Of a stretch of DNA of 64,000 nt, positions 1 to 11,913 are shown in pieces. How positions within the stretch are numbered: position 1 is the first letter of the stretch; each line of letters begins with the position of its first letter. The stretch spans positions 97,726,729-97,790,728 of the forward strand of contig OX123183.2 in the NCBI GenBank assembly GCA_944739405.2. The letters run 5' to 3'. The notes beneath the pieces were generated by a model. It was not told the origin of the DNA. It was given only the letters and a program-made list of their open reading frames with translations, and did no database searches. The position numbers and the translations under genes were made by a program. The stretch comes from Euclidia mi (lineage: Eukaryota; Arthropoda; Insecta; Lepidoptera; Erebidae).

Positions 1-880
1 CGAAACAAGCCATTGTGTTGTTCGCTTTCCTCGCTGGCCGCAACCTCAAACCGAATTGAGTTTTTATCGGCGGGAATAAGCAAATATGAAATCCGCTTTA
101 CAATGAAACGATTTCAGTTCTCTCGGTGTTGCATAGAATTAAATAGATACAGGTTCGTTCACGCATATTTTCTAATTCGATTCGCAATAACAATGTTTGC
201 GGTCATTGTGACCGCTATTATGTCCGTGCGTATAAAATTTTGGAAAAAGTATTTCGTGATGCAATCGAATGTATGTAGGTACCTATAGACTATAGAGTAA
301 TGTAGGTAGGTAGGTGTGTAAGGAAAAACTGTTGTTATACGTTCGTGTTGTAAGAAGTTTTTGTTCGGTCGCCTAAATAAAGTTGGTAAGTGATACCGAC
401 CTCTCTACGGGTGGTCTGCTCTACTGTGTTTGTGTACATGCTATTTGTATTACATAAACTTTGATAGCTGAGACTGGCTACATGGTGAGCTATCGTGACT
501 GACGCTGTTTCATCACCCAGACAGATGTACGTATTTATTTAATAAACTTGCTGTACTTGACAAAACAGAATAGGGTTACGGTTGCCACGCAATAAGTTGT
601 AGTCTTTAATACATTAACTGAAAGGGATATGGGATAGCTTTTCCCTAGCCATAACAACTAAAAAAGGTCATTAATATTCGTATTTCGAATTATGAATAAT
701 ATCCTTCTTAATATCATGGCTATTGGCTACGAGGAGGATTGAACATTGTTAATTTGCTATCGAAAATACTGATTTTCGTACTTTAAATCATGCAGTATTT
801 TTAACTAGCAACAAAATTTAACGATACTTTTTAGGCTTTTCTGGGGTCATATTTAAACTGCCAACTACTAAGTCTTCACT
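1..880. other. A+T-rich non-coding DNA, nothing recognised
   Basis: No supportable gene or repeat was found. Short GTAG/GGTAGGTAGGT runs and an isolated AATAAA near 377 are present, but there is no paired LTR, terminal inverted repeat or convincing frame. Confidence 0.5.
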
Positions 881-945
881 GTCCGTCTGTCTGTCTGTCA
901 GCAGGCTAAACTAATGAGGCTTAAAAAGTAGAAGGCTGAAATGTT
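881..945 (+). repeat. GTCCGTCTGTCTGTC dispersed-repeat fragment
   Basis: A GTCCGTCTG(TCTG)n run is followed by CAGCAGGCTAAACTAATGAGGC and an A-rich stretch. This layout (a TCTG/TCCG run, then a CAGGCT...ATGA motif) is that of a dispersed insect repeat I recognise from lepidopteran genomes. Only a short piece is present, without identifiable ends. Confidence 0.35.
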
Positions 946-2320
946 TACACTGTCGCTTTGCCTAAATACGAAAAAAAATGCATGCAATTTCTTCATCATT
1001 ATGAAAATAATATAATATAATACTGACATAACGGAGGTCTTCTTGTACGTTCCCAGCTCATGCTATACCAGTTTCTCTATTAAAGGTACAATTTGTCCAC
1101 TATTCTCTGTTTTGTATATTCCTGCCATTTATTTCATTTACAATAAAATGACAAGCAATATTGTGTTGAACTAAAACTTTATCCCGGCAGTCGAGATAAG
1201 GACCTGCCCACGCGAGCAATTCTCGTTTCGAAGTCTCGAGCCTCTTCAAACGTGAGAACTGTCAGGTGTCTAATAATATGATGACGTTCATTAGAACGAG
1301 GCAGTATGAAATAACTTACAACTTACCTCTTCGGATTTAATGTGCGACACTCTGTTTCTTTCTAATCTTTGATTATTTATCGGCTCTCTCGCTCTAACAG
1401 GATGAGATTTACCGTGACGTAAGATTGTTGATGAAAAGTTTAATAACGAAATCTCATTGCGATGTTGCCTAGAGTATTAAGGTTGGCTTAATGGATAAAA
1501 CGTTAAAGTAATTATTAATAAGTTACGAACAATTTTTGTTTTATAAAAGATAGCAGACGATAAAGCATTAGCTTATGGATTAGCGATTTTTCAACTGGCC
1601 ATCATAATGAATCGTATTCGATTTCCAATGGTTCCCAGGTAATAAGAAAATGGTTTATTGTATATTTAATAATAGGGTAGGTTATAATGTAGGTTTGGGT
1701 GTAACGAGCCATCTTAAAGTATTTGGTCCTCTAAATAAATTTTTTATTCAACAAAAATGAAGCATAATAATAAGGAAAACATCTTATCAGTATGAGGTAC
1801 ACACAAAACTCACTTAAATCAATAGATATATACATATACAACGACTATGTAAAAACATCCGAAAAAAAATAAGGGTACCATAATTCCAACAAACGTAGCT
1901 ACCACCCATGATTTATAATAATGTATCGTACCCCATTTATACCGCGTTAACATACTTTGAAATTTATGAGTACAACAATAAAGTGGCTACGTAAAATAAC
2001 TCATTTTACTGATCTAGATTTTCCTTTACGCTAAACTAGAGCACAAAGTTAGTTGTAATCAAGATATTTTGAACACCGCTTATACTTTATGTTCTTGTTC
2101 AGGTACTGTTTTGACTTCTTTTCATTTTCTCTGTATTATAATTCTGTTCTCACTTCAGTACTTACTAGTTGCCAAGTACCTACTGTGATCTACAATCGGG
2201 ATCATTTAAAATTAGATATCAACTAGCAGTTGTCCGAATTTCTAGCAAGATTTCAACCGCTATCTTATCCCTTTAGGGATGAACATCTTAAACATCCTTG
2301 ACTAATATGTGTCTACCTAC
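946..2320. other. A+T-rich non-coding DNA
   Basis: No long frame, RNA gene or repeat is supported. Around 1185-1265 the sequence is slightly G+C-richer, without a recognisable signal. Confidence 0.5.
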
Positions 2321-2322
2321 GT

Positions 2323-2475
2323 TATAAAAGGAAACCCCCGCCGCGCCACTTCCTACACGAGACAGCACTTTGTGTGATTTACAAATTGTTGTTTCGAGTC
2401 TGGGTGTTCATTTTGTCCGTTATTTGTATGTTTGTGAAGTCTCTCGCGACACAGGATTTAGCCATAGTGCGAAAA
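2323..2475 (+). mobile_element. tRNA-derived SINE-like fragment (TCTGGGTGTT body type)
   Basis: The block TTTGTGTGATTTACAAATTG...GTTTCGAGTCTGGGTGTTCATTTTGTC matches a common lepidopteran retroposon body. A second copy in this window (51950-51995) reads ...TTGTATGATCAATAAATTG...TTTTGCATCTGAGTGTTCTTTGTT, and a minus-strand copy lies at 43382-43537. A TATAAAAGG motif at 2323-2331 lies just upstream; it could be read as a core promoter, but the repeat match makes a transcription start for a host gene less likely. The open frame over this block (from 2374) starts at GTG, has a hydrophobic stretch and is probably fortuitous. Confidence 0.5.
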
Positions 2476-2536
2476 AATAAATTCTTATGCTTTGTGGTAC
2501 TGAAATATGTCAGTCAGGACGAGGTACATATAAAAA

Positions 2537-3365
2537 AACCGGCCAAGTGCGTGTCGGGCCACGCGCAATGTAGGGTTCCGTAGTTGCCCATAATGACTTG
2601 CTGCAAAGGGTATAAATGTACACCAAATCCGACTGTTTATTTTGCTGAAAAAATAATTTTAATAACACTATTATAAGAACCTAAGTTTTGTTTAGAAAAA
2701 TACTAGATATGTATCCAGTTAAGTATTGAAAACATAAAATGTGGTTTCCAAGATATACTACTACTATACATACGTAGTACCGTAGTACATTACATACGTA
2801 GGTACGTATATCTTTAAGATTAAGCCAGCGCGCCCAATGTAAACTCACAGAAATAGGTATTTATAAGTTAACCGACGATTACTCGTACACTAGTGATATC
2901 TACTTAGCCGTGATAGTTTTCCTTTTAAATTCGTTATATGTACTACATTTGTGATTTTTTTCACCTCTTCCAAATTAATAGTTTAGCCGGCAGAGGGGGG
3001 GGACACTTGAGTCTAACAATTTTTTTCACTTCAAAGCTTGATATTTGACAAACCAATCACTTGATCGAAAAATGATTTGAGCAAACTAATAATATTTTTT
3101 TATAACCTATCCAATGATACCCCACATGATGGGGTACTCAACAAAAAAAAAATTCAACCCCACTATATATGTAGGGGAGATACCCTTAAAAAAAATATTT
3201 TCCTAAATTTTATTCTACAGTTTTGTTGCAATATCTTATGTCTATATTCATGTCAAATATCAGCTTTCTAGCACCAGGTGTCTTTGAGCTAGGCTGCGGA
3301 CGGACAGACGGACGGACATGACGAAACTATAAGGGTTCCTAGTGGACTACGGAACCCTAAAAAAA
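2537..3365 (+). mobile_element. ~830 bp dispersed repeat with inverted TAGGGTTCCGTAG ends
   Basis: It begins ACCGGCCAAGTGCGTGTCGG and reads TAGGGTTCCGTAG at 2571-2583. It ends GGTTCCTAGTGGACTACGGAACCCTAAAAA, giving CTACGGAACCCTA at 3347-3359, the exact reverse complement. Between lie a G-run (GGGGGGGG near 2998), a CCCCACATGATGGGG palindrome near 3120 and a GGACGGACAGACGGACGGAC run before the 3' end. This order matches a repeat family abundant in Lepidoptera and some other insects. It has no coding capacity, so it is a non-autonomous element. Its exact class and target-site duplication are unclear from this copy. Confidence 0.7.
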
Positions 3366-6220
3366 GATATGTGATGATGATTATTAGAAATTGTATTAAT
3401 CGTGGCTCTGAAGATCAATGATAGCCTGGTGGACAGACCAATAGTCTGCCGGTCAGATGGCCCTATGTTGAGGCCTCTGGTGATCAGAATCCTGGCTTTC
3501 AAAGACTGTATGATGACCATTATTGTAACCACCCGGGTAGTTACGAACATTTCTGAACTCCCAACCCATAAAGCGATCGTCAAAGTCTCTATAACAAGCC
3601 ACGATTGGCATGACTTGACCAATAAGACAATGAAAAATTACTGTCTGCTATGGGAATGACTGACTGAATGCAGCTTCTACGTAAGTGCCACAATACTTGC
3701 ATTGCATCTAATATTTCATACGCATTCTTTACTAATACGAAACGAGTAAGCGTTTTGTAAATTAGAACAATAGTTCACAACAATTTATATAACTTTTCCG
3801 ATGGTGACAAAGAACAACCCGTTAATTACTCCCATTTTCTTGCATTTATCTCTAAGTAATGTGCAAGTTAAGGAGTTATTAAAGCGTCAATTTACCGGGA
3901 ATGGCGCTGCGTCGTGAGGTCATAGAGTTTAGACTCCGATTGTGTATAGGGCGCCTAACAGGAGAACGAATCGACAATGGACCACGTTTTCATTTAACAG
4001 TGCCCTGATTAAGAGGTCAACGATTCTAGATTTATAGATTATTGTGATTGCAATTTGGTGATGACTCACGAGAAATAGAATGGTCTTTATTTTATTTTAT
4101 ATATTTATTGCATTTACAGAGAGGATTTTAAGAACAGCTGCGTGCAAGATTTTTAATTCTTTACATTTAAATTGCAATAAAATTATATTTACTTTGAATT
4201 GAGTAATATATAATCCCAAAGTTGTGCGCAATCATAGACATTCTTATTCGTGAGCAGAGTAAGAATGGCTGGCGAGTAACCTTTGGTCCAATATTTCAGA
4301 CACATGTTACTTCATATTAGAAAATTAAATGTATGCCATGAATTTTTATAGCTTTATAATATACCCTAAGTACCCAAATCAGCATAGAAATGATAGTCAA
4401 ATACGTTCAACAAAAGTACTTAAACTGCTGTGATCGATATTTAATCAGATCATCAATAACGCTCTAGATTGGACCGCAATTTTCTTATGAATTTAGACTT
4501 TAAAACTACGTGCTTAAGATTCATATTTGTTTATTCGTGTATTTAGGATGTAGTTTCGTCTCGGTATGTAATGTGGTCATAAAGACGTGTGACGAGGAGG
4601 CCGCCCGGTGCGACGCGTGCGCAACTTTACGACACCCTGTATACAGCCACCATTTATAATACAAAGTCATGTAGTTTGTAATACAAAGGGGACTGCACTT
4701 AGCCGTAGTCTTTTTTAGACTATTTTGTGTAGGTACGCCCACTAGTTTGTTATGATAAGTTTTCAGAATAAGTGATAAACAATTGGCGTTTGGAAAAGAG
4801 ATTGAAGTTTAAATGTATATCAAAGTTGGATAAGAAACATACGACTCTAGCAGAGGTTCAACATACGAAGTCGAGTTGGGAGTATTCACTGGGAATTTAA
4901 ACATTATGAGACTACTAGGTAGTTTACATATAATATTTATACACAAATTTATGGGAATTTACAATTGAGTTGTTTTATACGCCAGATGGAATATCGTACC
5001 TACTCTTTTTTATAATTAACAAGTTCAAGATAACAAACAAGATCAAGAAGACATTCAATATGATTGTGTAAACAGAAATAATTCCTATAACCAAAGAATT
5101 TAAATTTATAAAACATATTATGTACCTATTCTAAACTTTACGTGGCTACGGTGGATTTTCGCATTTATTTGTAAATAAGATGCATTGCATTAATATTAGT
5201 AAGTTTACAAGTCGCTAAAGTCCAAAAGAATTTCTCAATCATGAATATTCTAGTGCAGGTTCAACCCAAGTTTTAAAACACTACTAGGCTTGCAGAAATC
5301 AGCAGCAGTGCGTACTTAAATTTCAATTTCATGTTGTGTAAATTAACATAATAATATGAATGGCTGTACTTAGTTAATACTTGCACTCGTGCCGACCACA
5401 AAAACTTATTGTTAAACATGAAAAACATCAATAAAAGACCAACGAGCAATAACGATTACGAACGTCACTATGCGCATTCTATTGTAAATGTTGCTAAACA
5501 AATTTTAATGTATATTAGTCTCTTATTAGCGCAAACAATAGCAGAAGAATAGAAAATTTTGTTTAAAATATGGAAAATTAAGTATTAGGTTTGTATAGGT
5601 TTGTATTGTTGACATTTTAAGATTGAAAGAAAACCGATGATAACTAGTCTTAATTTAAGACCTAATCTTAATTTAAAAAACGTTTAACCATGTTACATTG
5701 CCTGTGTGGTGACAGACTAAGATTACAGAATGTCAATGTCACAAAGCTAATAAGCTGGAGACAGTCCCTCGTTAAGAACTGCGCTTCTATGTAAATCTGT
5801 ATTCATTGGTGGTACCTTTGTAAAGAGACGGAAAACTCGACATCAAACCTTATAACACGTCTGGCCAGAAGCTATAGTAAGCAAATTAACCCAAGTAGCA
5901 GTGGACTGCAAAAGTCTGTAAGAGAAAACTTAGCTCTGGGCGGTGACTCCGATTAATTATTACTAATTTAAGTAGTTAAATAAATTACTTGAAGTTTAAT
6001 GTATTATTAAATTGCCTCATAATAGGTATATTAAAGCTCATAAAAGATGTTAATGCATTTAAACAATGCACATTTCTCGTATGCATAGCTTAAAGAGAAT
6101 CTAACCGATTATTACATGTATATTTCGCTTAAATAATTCGCTGTTAACCGCTTTTGAACAACTAGTGTTGCAAGATTGAAAATAATAATAAATCATTGAG
6201 TAAGTTGATCTACAATAGAA
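3366..6220. other. non-coding DNA, no supported gene
   Basis: No repeat boundary or coding region can be supported over this 2.9 kb. At 3390-3640 two opposite-strand frames overlap, which suggests low stop density by chance rather than a gene. A G+C-richer patch at 4575-4640 is unassigned. A short stretch near 5296 (AGCAGCAGTGCGTACTTAA) resembles one near 22639, too short to define a family. Confidence 0.45.
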
Positions 6221-6267
6221 TTGAATACGTGATATAGGAATTTAAACTTTCGTGGTCATTTAAACTT

Positions 6268-6496
6268 AATTTAAATTGTTTTTCGGGATATATACCACGT
6301 ACCTTTGTTTGGAGTAACCGATATTTCGGCACTGTTGCAAGCGCCATGTTCACGGATGTACTGATGGTATTGCGGGTGGGTCATCCACCCGCAATACCAT
6401 CAGTACATCCGTGAACATGGCGCTTGCAACAGTGCCGAAATATCGGTTACTCCAAACAAAGGTACGTGGTATATATCCCGAAAAACAATTTAAATT
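6268..6496. repeat. perfect long hairpin: 112 bp inverted-repeat arms, 5 bp loop
   Basis: The left arm 6268-6379 and right arm 6385-6496 are exact reverse complements, separated by GTCAT (6380-6384). I checked base by base that the pairing stops at 6267/6497. The arm tips read AATTTAAATTGTTTTTCGGG; the base of the loop is GCGGGTGG/CCACCCGC. Outside the hairpin the two flanks are related in direct orientation: 6221-6250 and 6495-6516 both read TTGAATACGTG...TTTAAACTTT, the left one with extra bases between. Transcription would give a fully paired ~112 bp RNA stem. Alternatives are a foldback transposon, a template-switch duplication, or an assembly/read artefact. Confidence 0.95.
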
Positions 6497-6516
6497 GAAT
6501 ACGTGGTTTAAACTTT

Positions 6517-7860
6517 AACGAATACATATTGATTGATTATAAACTTTTCACCTCGTTGTGTAAGGTACACCAAACTTTAAAAAATATTATAATTTACGAA
6601 TTGCCAGCTATGTATAATCAACATATTGTGTTTGGTTATTTTTATGCAAGAAGGTGAAATAATAAAGACACAAGTCTGTGCTGAAGAAAGATTTGGTTAG
6701 GAATATCTTAAAAAAGATGTCCACATTGCTAAAATTAATTTGGGTCATAGCGAGTCAAAATTCCTACTTTCTGTCAAAGGGCTTACTTGCCGAATACGTC
6801 ACTGAATATGAGCCTTTGTTTGCCGTAACATATGCAAATGTGTAGTGCATACAACATCGATAATATATCCCAAACACATGCATACGGCGGATCGAACGAA
6901 AGTCACGAACCGACGAACAGTTCCTTCTTTGTTAAAGCGATATCAAGATGCTTACGAAAGAATGTGCCAAGTAATTGTTAAACTATGCAAATTACTCTCT
7001 GTACTGCCAACTTGGCCGATTAGAAGTTTCACGTTTGCTGCTTGTACTACCGTTTGGTATACCGCATGTTAGTTACTTACTACAATGTTAGTAAGCAGAT
7101 TATGTCTAGTTAGACTTTGTCCGTGGCTGCACCTGTGGGTGAGTCGTCTAGTAGATTTAATCTAAGAAGAGATAAAATATTATTATTAAATAAGTTGATA
7201 ATTAAATTCAGACAAGGTCACAATTGAAGCGAAGAAACAAGAAATTACGAAATAAAGAATCAAAATTTGAAATGGTGCTCATAAGAAAAGTGAGAGTAGG
7301 CAAGCATTTGGCGAAAATATCTCTCAAATGCTATGCAATCTATTACGATCGCAAAAATGATCAAGCGACAACATCGATCATTTAAAATGGAGTAAAGTCG
7401 CCTTTGAGAGCACAATCAACCGGATTGGTAGCCTTACGTAAACAAATAATGATGACAAATGGCTTCCAAAATATACTTTAGACACCGTTGTGAAATTGGT
7501 GCAAAGAATAAACGAACTTCGTAATAGATATGCGTCACATATATCACTGGTCATTACTGGAAGTGGTAGTCAATACCAATAATGGCTCCGCATTCGGTTA
7601 CGATTGATTACACCGGTATTTAATTTGAATGCAAGTAGTAAGCTTGAGGCGGTTCCAATTTACTTTTCAATTACGATAAATTCTACAGTTTACTTGAATC
7701 ATGAGGGTTTCTACGAGGTCGGGTATGTGTAACTTTGAAGGGTTGTACACTCACATTTCTTAGCGATTATGTCATTCAGAAGTGCTGACACTAAAATTGT
7801 TCCCACTGAAACATACATTGCATGCTTTGGGTAACAAAACGGAACTGCATGATGGGCGTA
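6517..7860. other. non-coding DNA, nothing recognised
   Basis: A+T-rich sequence with only short chance frames. No paired repeats, RNA genes or splice-bounded frames could be supported. Confidence 0.5.
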
Positions 7861-7863
7861 TAG

Positions 7864-7985
7864 TTTTTTTTGTTGCATACTTTGACAAACGAGCAAGCGG
7901 GTCACCTAAAGGTAAGTGATTATCGCCGCCCAATTTAGATCTACCCAATGGTCGCCGAACATACCTGCTGGACATCTACAAGTCA
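7864..7985 (-). mobile_element. retroposon 3' tail (GACCCGCTTGCTCGTTTG type), minus strand
   Basis: Read on the minus strand the block gives GGGCGGCGATAATCACTTACC, TTTAGGTGACCCGCTTGCTCGTTTG and an A-run. This is the characteristic 3' end of a very common lepidopteran retroposon (ATGGGCGGCG...CATCAGGTGACCCGTCTGCTCGTTTGCC). A longer plus-strand copy occurs at 57872-58185. It is a 5'-truncated fragment; the T-run at 7864-7871 on the plus strand is its poly(A). Confidence 0.65.
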
Positions 7986-8743
7986 AGCCAACTACGGGTT
8001 ATTATATTATAGTTTAGCATGAGCGTTCGTTGTCATGCCTTTGTCATAAGCAGGTAGTTTCTAGTAATATACGCGAAGTTCAACGTAGATGAATCTCTTC
8101 ACCTTCTCGTTATAACTGGAGCGCGTCTAAGGTCGCGGCCTCATGGACAAAGAGAATGCGTAAACTAAGTAGGTAGTATACTTTTCATACTTTTGTTAGA
8201 CAGAGTTACTTGTATAATAGGTTGGAATTGGTCTTAGATTGATGGAATTTCTTTACAATATACTTCAAGGTTCATTGCCATCGATGAAGAAAATTCACTA
8301 AAGACGTTATGTAATTACTAACTAGGAGAAGATTTCTATATTTTTTACTGGTTGCTCGTTTTTCTATTTTCATATTACTGCAATCATAACGAATTGAGCT
8401 TTCAATACCTTCCTTTTCAAACCTTTACTACAATCGACACAATACAGTCTAACTAAATTTATTGTATTTAGTAAATACTGCTCTTACGCTGCGTATTAAC
8501 CTCACCAAAACAATCCAGCCGTACTCATATTTGCCATTCCAGCAAATGAACAATTATTTATTAGCAACGGCATAACGGCAACTACTATTGCTGCAACGAG
8601 AAATTAATATCACCCACGCAACGTTCTGACTCATAAACGACCCATGGTGGGGCGAGACAGCCATAATCCATTAGCTATTGCTAACTAATGAGCGGTCGTG
8701 TTACATGTCTTGTCAACGATATGTGAATTTAAGCGAATGTGAG
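7986..8743. other. non-coding DNA, nothing recognised
   Basis: A+T-rich with no supported gene or repeat boundary. Confidence 0.5.
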
Positions 8744-9241
8744 CAGGGTTGCCCTATTAGTATGTCGTGTATCGAAAAATAGTAGCTGAGTACCAAGGAT
8801 ATCTATCCTTGGTATAGCAATATAAATAAGATAATTGATTACTATATCTATGATCCTTGGTATTCAGCGGTCTCTGGCTCTAAGACGGAGGTTTTGAAGC
8901 GTAACTGGTACGACTCTAAGATGATGATGGTCTCTTGAGACATTCTCATGGTGTTCGGGATAAAGAGAAAATATTGTATACGAAACCATTTCCATGACGG
9001 AAGATGTTTGAATTAATATCTCTGCGATTGATATAAAACGAATGTCAAAGCTGTATTGGAATAATGAAATCCTGAATAGTTTGCATAAACAGTGGTAAAT
9101 ATTTTTAGCAGGTATTTATTAATAGTTTTCTATTAATATTGAAATTAATCTATGATTAATTACATATATTATATTAATTAAATGTTATGCAGAAACTAAA
9201 TGGCGAATTATTATAATGTTATATTATAAGTGGCAACCCTG
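8744..9241. mobile_element. hAT-like miniature element (CAGGGTTGCC ends)
   Basis: The block starts CAGGGTTGCC (8744-8753) and ends GGCAACCCTG (9232-9241), a perfect 10 bp terminal inverted repeat of the type used by hAT superfamily DNA transposons. It is ~500 bp, very A+T-rich inside and has no transposase frame, so it would be a MITE. An internal palindrome TACCAAGGATA/TATCCTTGGTA sits near 8792-8815, with a further ATCCTTGGTAT near 8851. The expected 8 bp target-site duplication is not evident (AATGTGAG versus GCAAGAAG), so the assignment is tentative. Confidence 0.45.
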
Positions 9242-10075
9242 GCAAGAAGTTCATACAAAAAAGTTTATTGCTGTTAGGCTTGTTAATGACAAAATTAATG
9301 TTGGATTGCTATGTTAATTTATTATACACTATTATAGTTTACTTTAGGTACTCTGCACGAGCTAAATGTCATTGGATACGTCCTAGGCAAGGCTTTTGGT
9401 TCTTGCACACATTTCGAAGTAAATGTTTTACTAGACAGATACCTAAGTACTTATTAGGAGTAGGTAGGAGAGTATCAGTTGGCTGACAAATCGGCCTGAA
9501 AATAATCCGATACCCTTCATTGAGATCCATGTTTATTATGTAGGGCTAATAGCGTAACTTGAAATAACGTGAGTAGTATACCGGCAAAGTAAAGCAACGT
9601 TGACAACGGTCTCCACTCGGATGGGTGGTTGGTATGTACGGTCGCGGTCTAAAAATGTTTACCACTTTTCAAATTACATTCTTTATCACGCTGGTTTCAG
9701 CAAGGTCTAAAATGCTATATCTGAGTACTTATTACTTTTCAATCATTGGTAAGGCATCGATTCAAACAAAAAGAATATGAATATTTTTAGGTCGATGAAA
9801 TAATTTGACATAATGACAGAATTGCATTTATGCTATGGCTGCTGAGGGAGGCTATATTCGTTAATAAAACTTTTTATTAACCAAAAATATGTGTTGAATT
9901 TATTTTTGATTATTTCTGCCTATTTTTTTATAAAGCACGATTTGCCTGGTTAAGGGCACACACTATCTAAACAAAAGCTCACTTATGTGATCAGAATGCG
10001 CCTTAACGTAACTAACATACTATCCACAATCATTATAGCTCACAGTCTGACCGCGCCCTGATTTTCGCTAGACGA
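9242..10075. other. non-coding DNA
   Basis: No gene recognised. The 72-codon frame at 9268-9486 lacks any family motif and is A+T-driven. Confidence 0.45.
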
Positions 10076-10076
10076 T

Positions 10077-10094
10077 ATCATCATCATCATCATC
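10077..10094. repeat. (ATC)n microsatellite
   Basis: Short ATCATCATCATCATC run next to a retroposon-like block; such runs often mark the 3' tails of lepidopteran LINEs. Confidence 0.8.
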
Positions 10095-10109
10095 CTAGCA
10101 TTTTCTTAG

Positions 10110-10480
10110 TTGCATTTCAATCTTGCACTTCGGCGCCCAGGGCCTGCTATTTCTGGTCTACCGAGATTTGACTGGATATCAGTTTTACACGGAGCGACTG
10201 CCATCTAACATGATTCTAAGGTTAGACCAGTAGTCAGTAGGTATATTTGATGGCATTGACTTCCCACTAATGACTGCCATAGATCATGACAGCCGGAACT
10301 GCTTAAAGTGCTTTCTGATGCACGGGGGTGAAACACCGCCAACTTCGGGCTACTTATTAAGAATTTCTTAACAGAAATTCCTAATTAATTCTCACTAAGA
10401 AATTATTAACAGAAAACCTTAGCAACATTTTCCGAGCCTGACCCGCGAAATGAACCCGAGACCAACGAGGCAGTCTTACG
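10110..10480 (-). mobile_element. degraded retroposon (TGACTGGAT...TTACACGGAG type)
   Basis: The ordered motifs GGTCTACCGAG, TTTGACTGGAT, TTTTACACGGAGCGACTGCC, TAGACCAGTAGTCAG, TGACTGCCA and ATGACAGCCGGAACT match, from memory, a dispersed retroposon of Lepidoptera. It ends near 10440-10470 in a tRNA-like CGAGCCTGACCCGCGAAATGAACCCGAG stretch. Copy ends are blurred and no duplication is visible. Orientation is inferred from the tRNA-like end at the right side. Confidence 0.45.
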
Positions 10481-11913
10481 CTAGACGATATAAATAATAT
10501 TGTATTTTTTTCAAAAAGGTTTTATATTCAGGATGTCGTATTTTTGCCATCCCTTTCATTATAATCTGTCAATGTAAAAGTCATTTGATAAACTTATTAA
10601 TTACAAATACCAAAATCGTAAATAGCAAGTTTAAAATAACATTATTTGAAGACTACAAATATTTTAGTTTTATTGTAAATACCACGCTTGTAATTAAATG
10701 AACGTATATAATAAATGTGGAATAATAAATCGTTATTGACACCAGTTGCTACGCAACGCATGTTATCATAGATTGGTTGCCTAGTACAATATCGTCGTCC
10801 TTGTGTAATTGATGTGTTCATGCAATTATAAGCCTTAAGGTGGTAAACACTTTCAGACCGCGACTGTACATTGGAACGTTACCGTGCTTCGGAGCACTTG
10901 TGAAGACTTCGAGCCTGACTCTTCTTTTCTCACATAAGATTACACTTCGACAGCAAACAAAAAGTACGTACCAAATTTCATCATTGTGGGTGTTGTGGAA
11001 GCGTAACAATCTCATAGTTGCATTTATAGCATTGGTAAGGATGACAAGATCCCATTGAATATTGATATCGGTTCAAAATCTAACCCGTTTGTCTGACTTG
11101 AATAGAACAGATATCTTACTGACGTGAGTCGTGTATCCTCGAGCCCTGTAATGTCATACAATAATAGGCCTCATCTCAAGTTGCTGGTACGCTGGATATA
11201 TTACATAGAATAAGATGTTTGAACAATGATGTAATAGCATGAATCACTGTTACTTTATGTTAGACTTCGTGGAGTCTTGGGAGGGATTCCTGATATCTCA
11301 TATTCTGACTTCAAAAGTATTTTTAGGTGACTTTTGTTTTAGCCACATTGACAGATTATTGTTGTCCTATTTTATGGATTAGATAAATAATAAAGATTGT
11401 ATGTACATATGCATATTAACATTTATTGACTATTCTTCGTAGCTAGGTTTTCGTTTTATTTGACTTTTTTTTCTTTAGGAAATATTGATATACCGTTTAT
11501 TGAAAAAAATTAATAACAATTATGTATCGAACGATTGCTAATCTCAGAATTCCTATTTGATCCTTTGTAACACTAAGGGAGGATCACAGGCTGCAACGAA
11601 AACCTGGTATGCAACCTAGAAATAAGACGAATTCGCTATTTTTTGCTCATTAGTAACGTTTGACTCAAACACCTAGACATATTGCGACGATTTTAGTAAT
11701 TATATATGATTATGGGAAATACTACTGCCGTTTGTTTTGAATGGGACAAAGACATAGTTTTGTAGCTTCGGATGTTATAAACATCAGATTCTTTTCAGTG
11801 CAGAACAATACACACTGCATTGTAGTGTTACAAAAACACGCCATTCTACAATACTAAGTGTGAATTGTCAGGCAAACAGATCTGGTTCGATGATAAATAA
11901 GCACAACAAAATT
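10481..11913. other. non-coding DNA
   Basis: Nothing supportable. Overlapping opposite-strand frames at 10818-11058 have no recognisable domain. Confidence 0.45.

Noticed and set aside
1..480. Possible LTR end (AATAAA and nearby G+C-richer stretch near 377-430)
   Set aside because: No second copy, primer-binding site or TG...CA bounded repeat was found in the window.
2323..2583. TATAAAAGG box followed by a frame with a hydrophobic start, suggesting a small secreted protein gene
   Set aside because: The frame begins at GTG, and its sequence matches a retroposon body repeated at 51950 and 43400; its end falls in another repeat.
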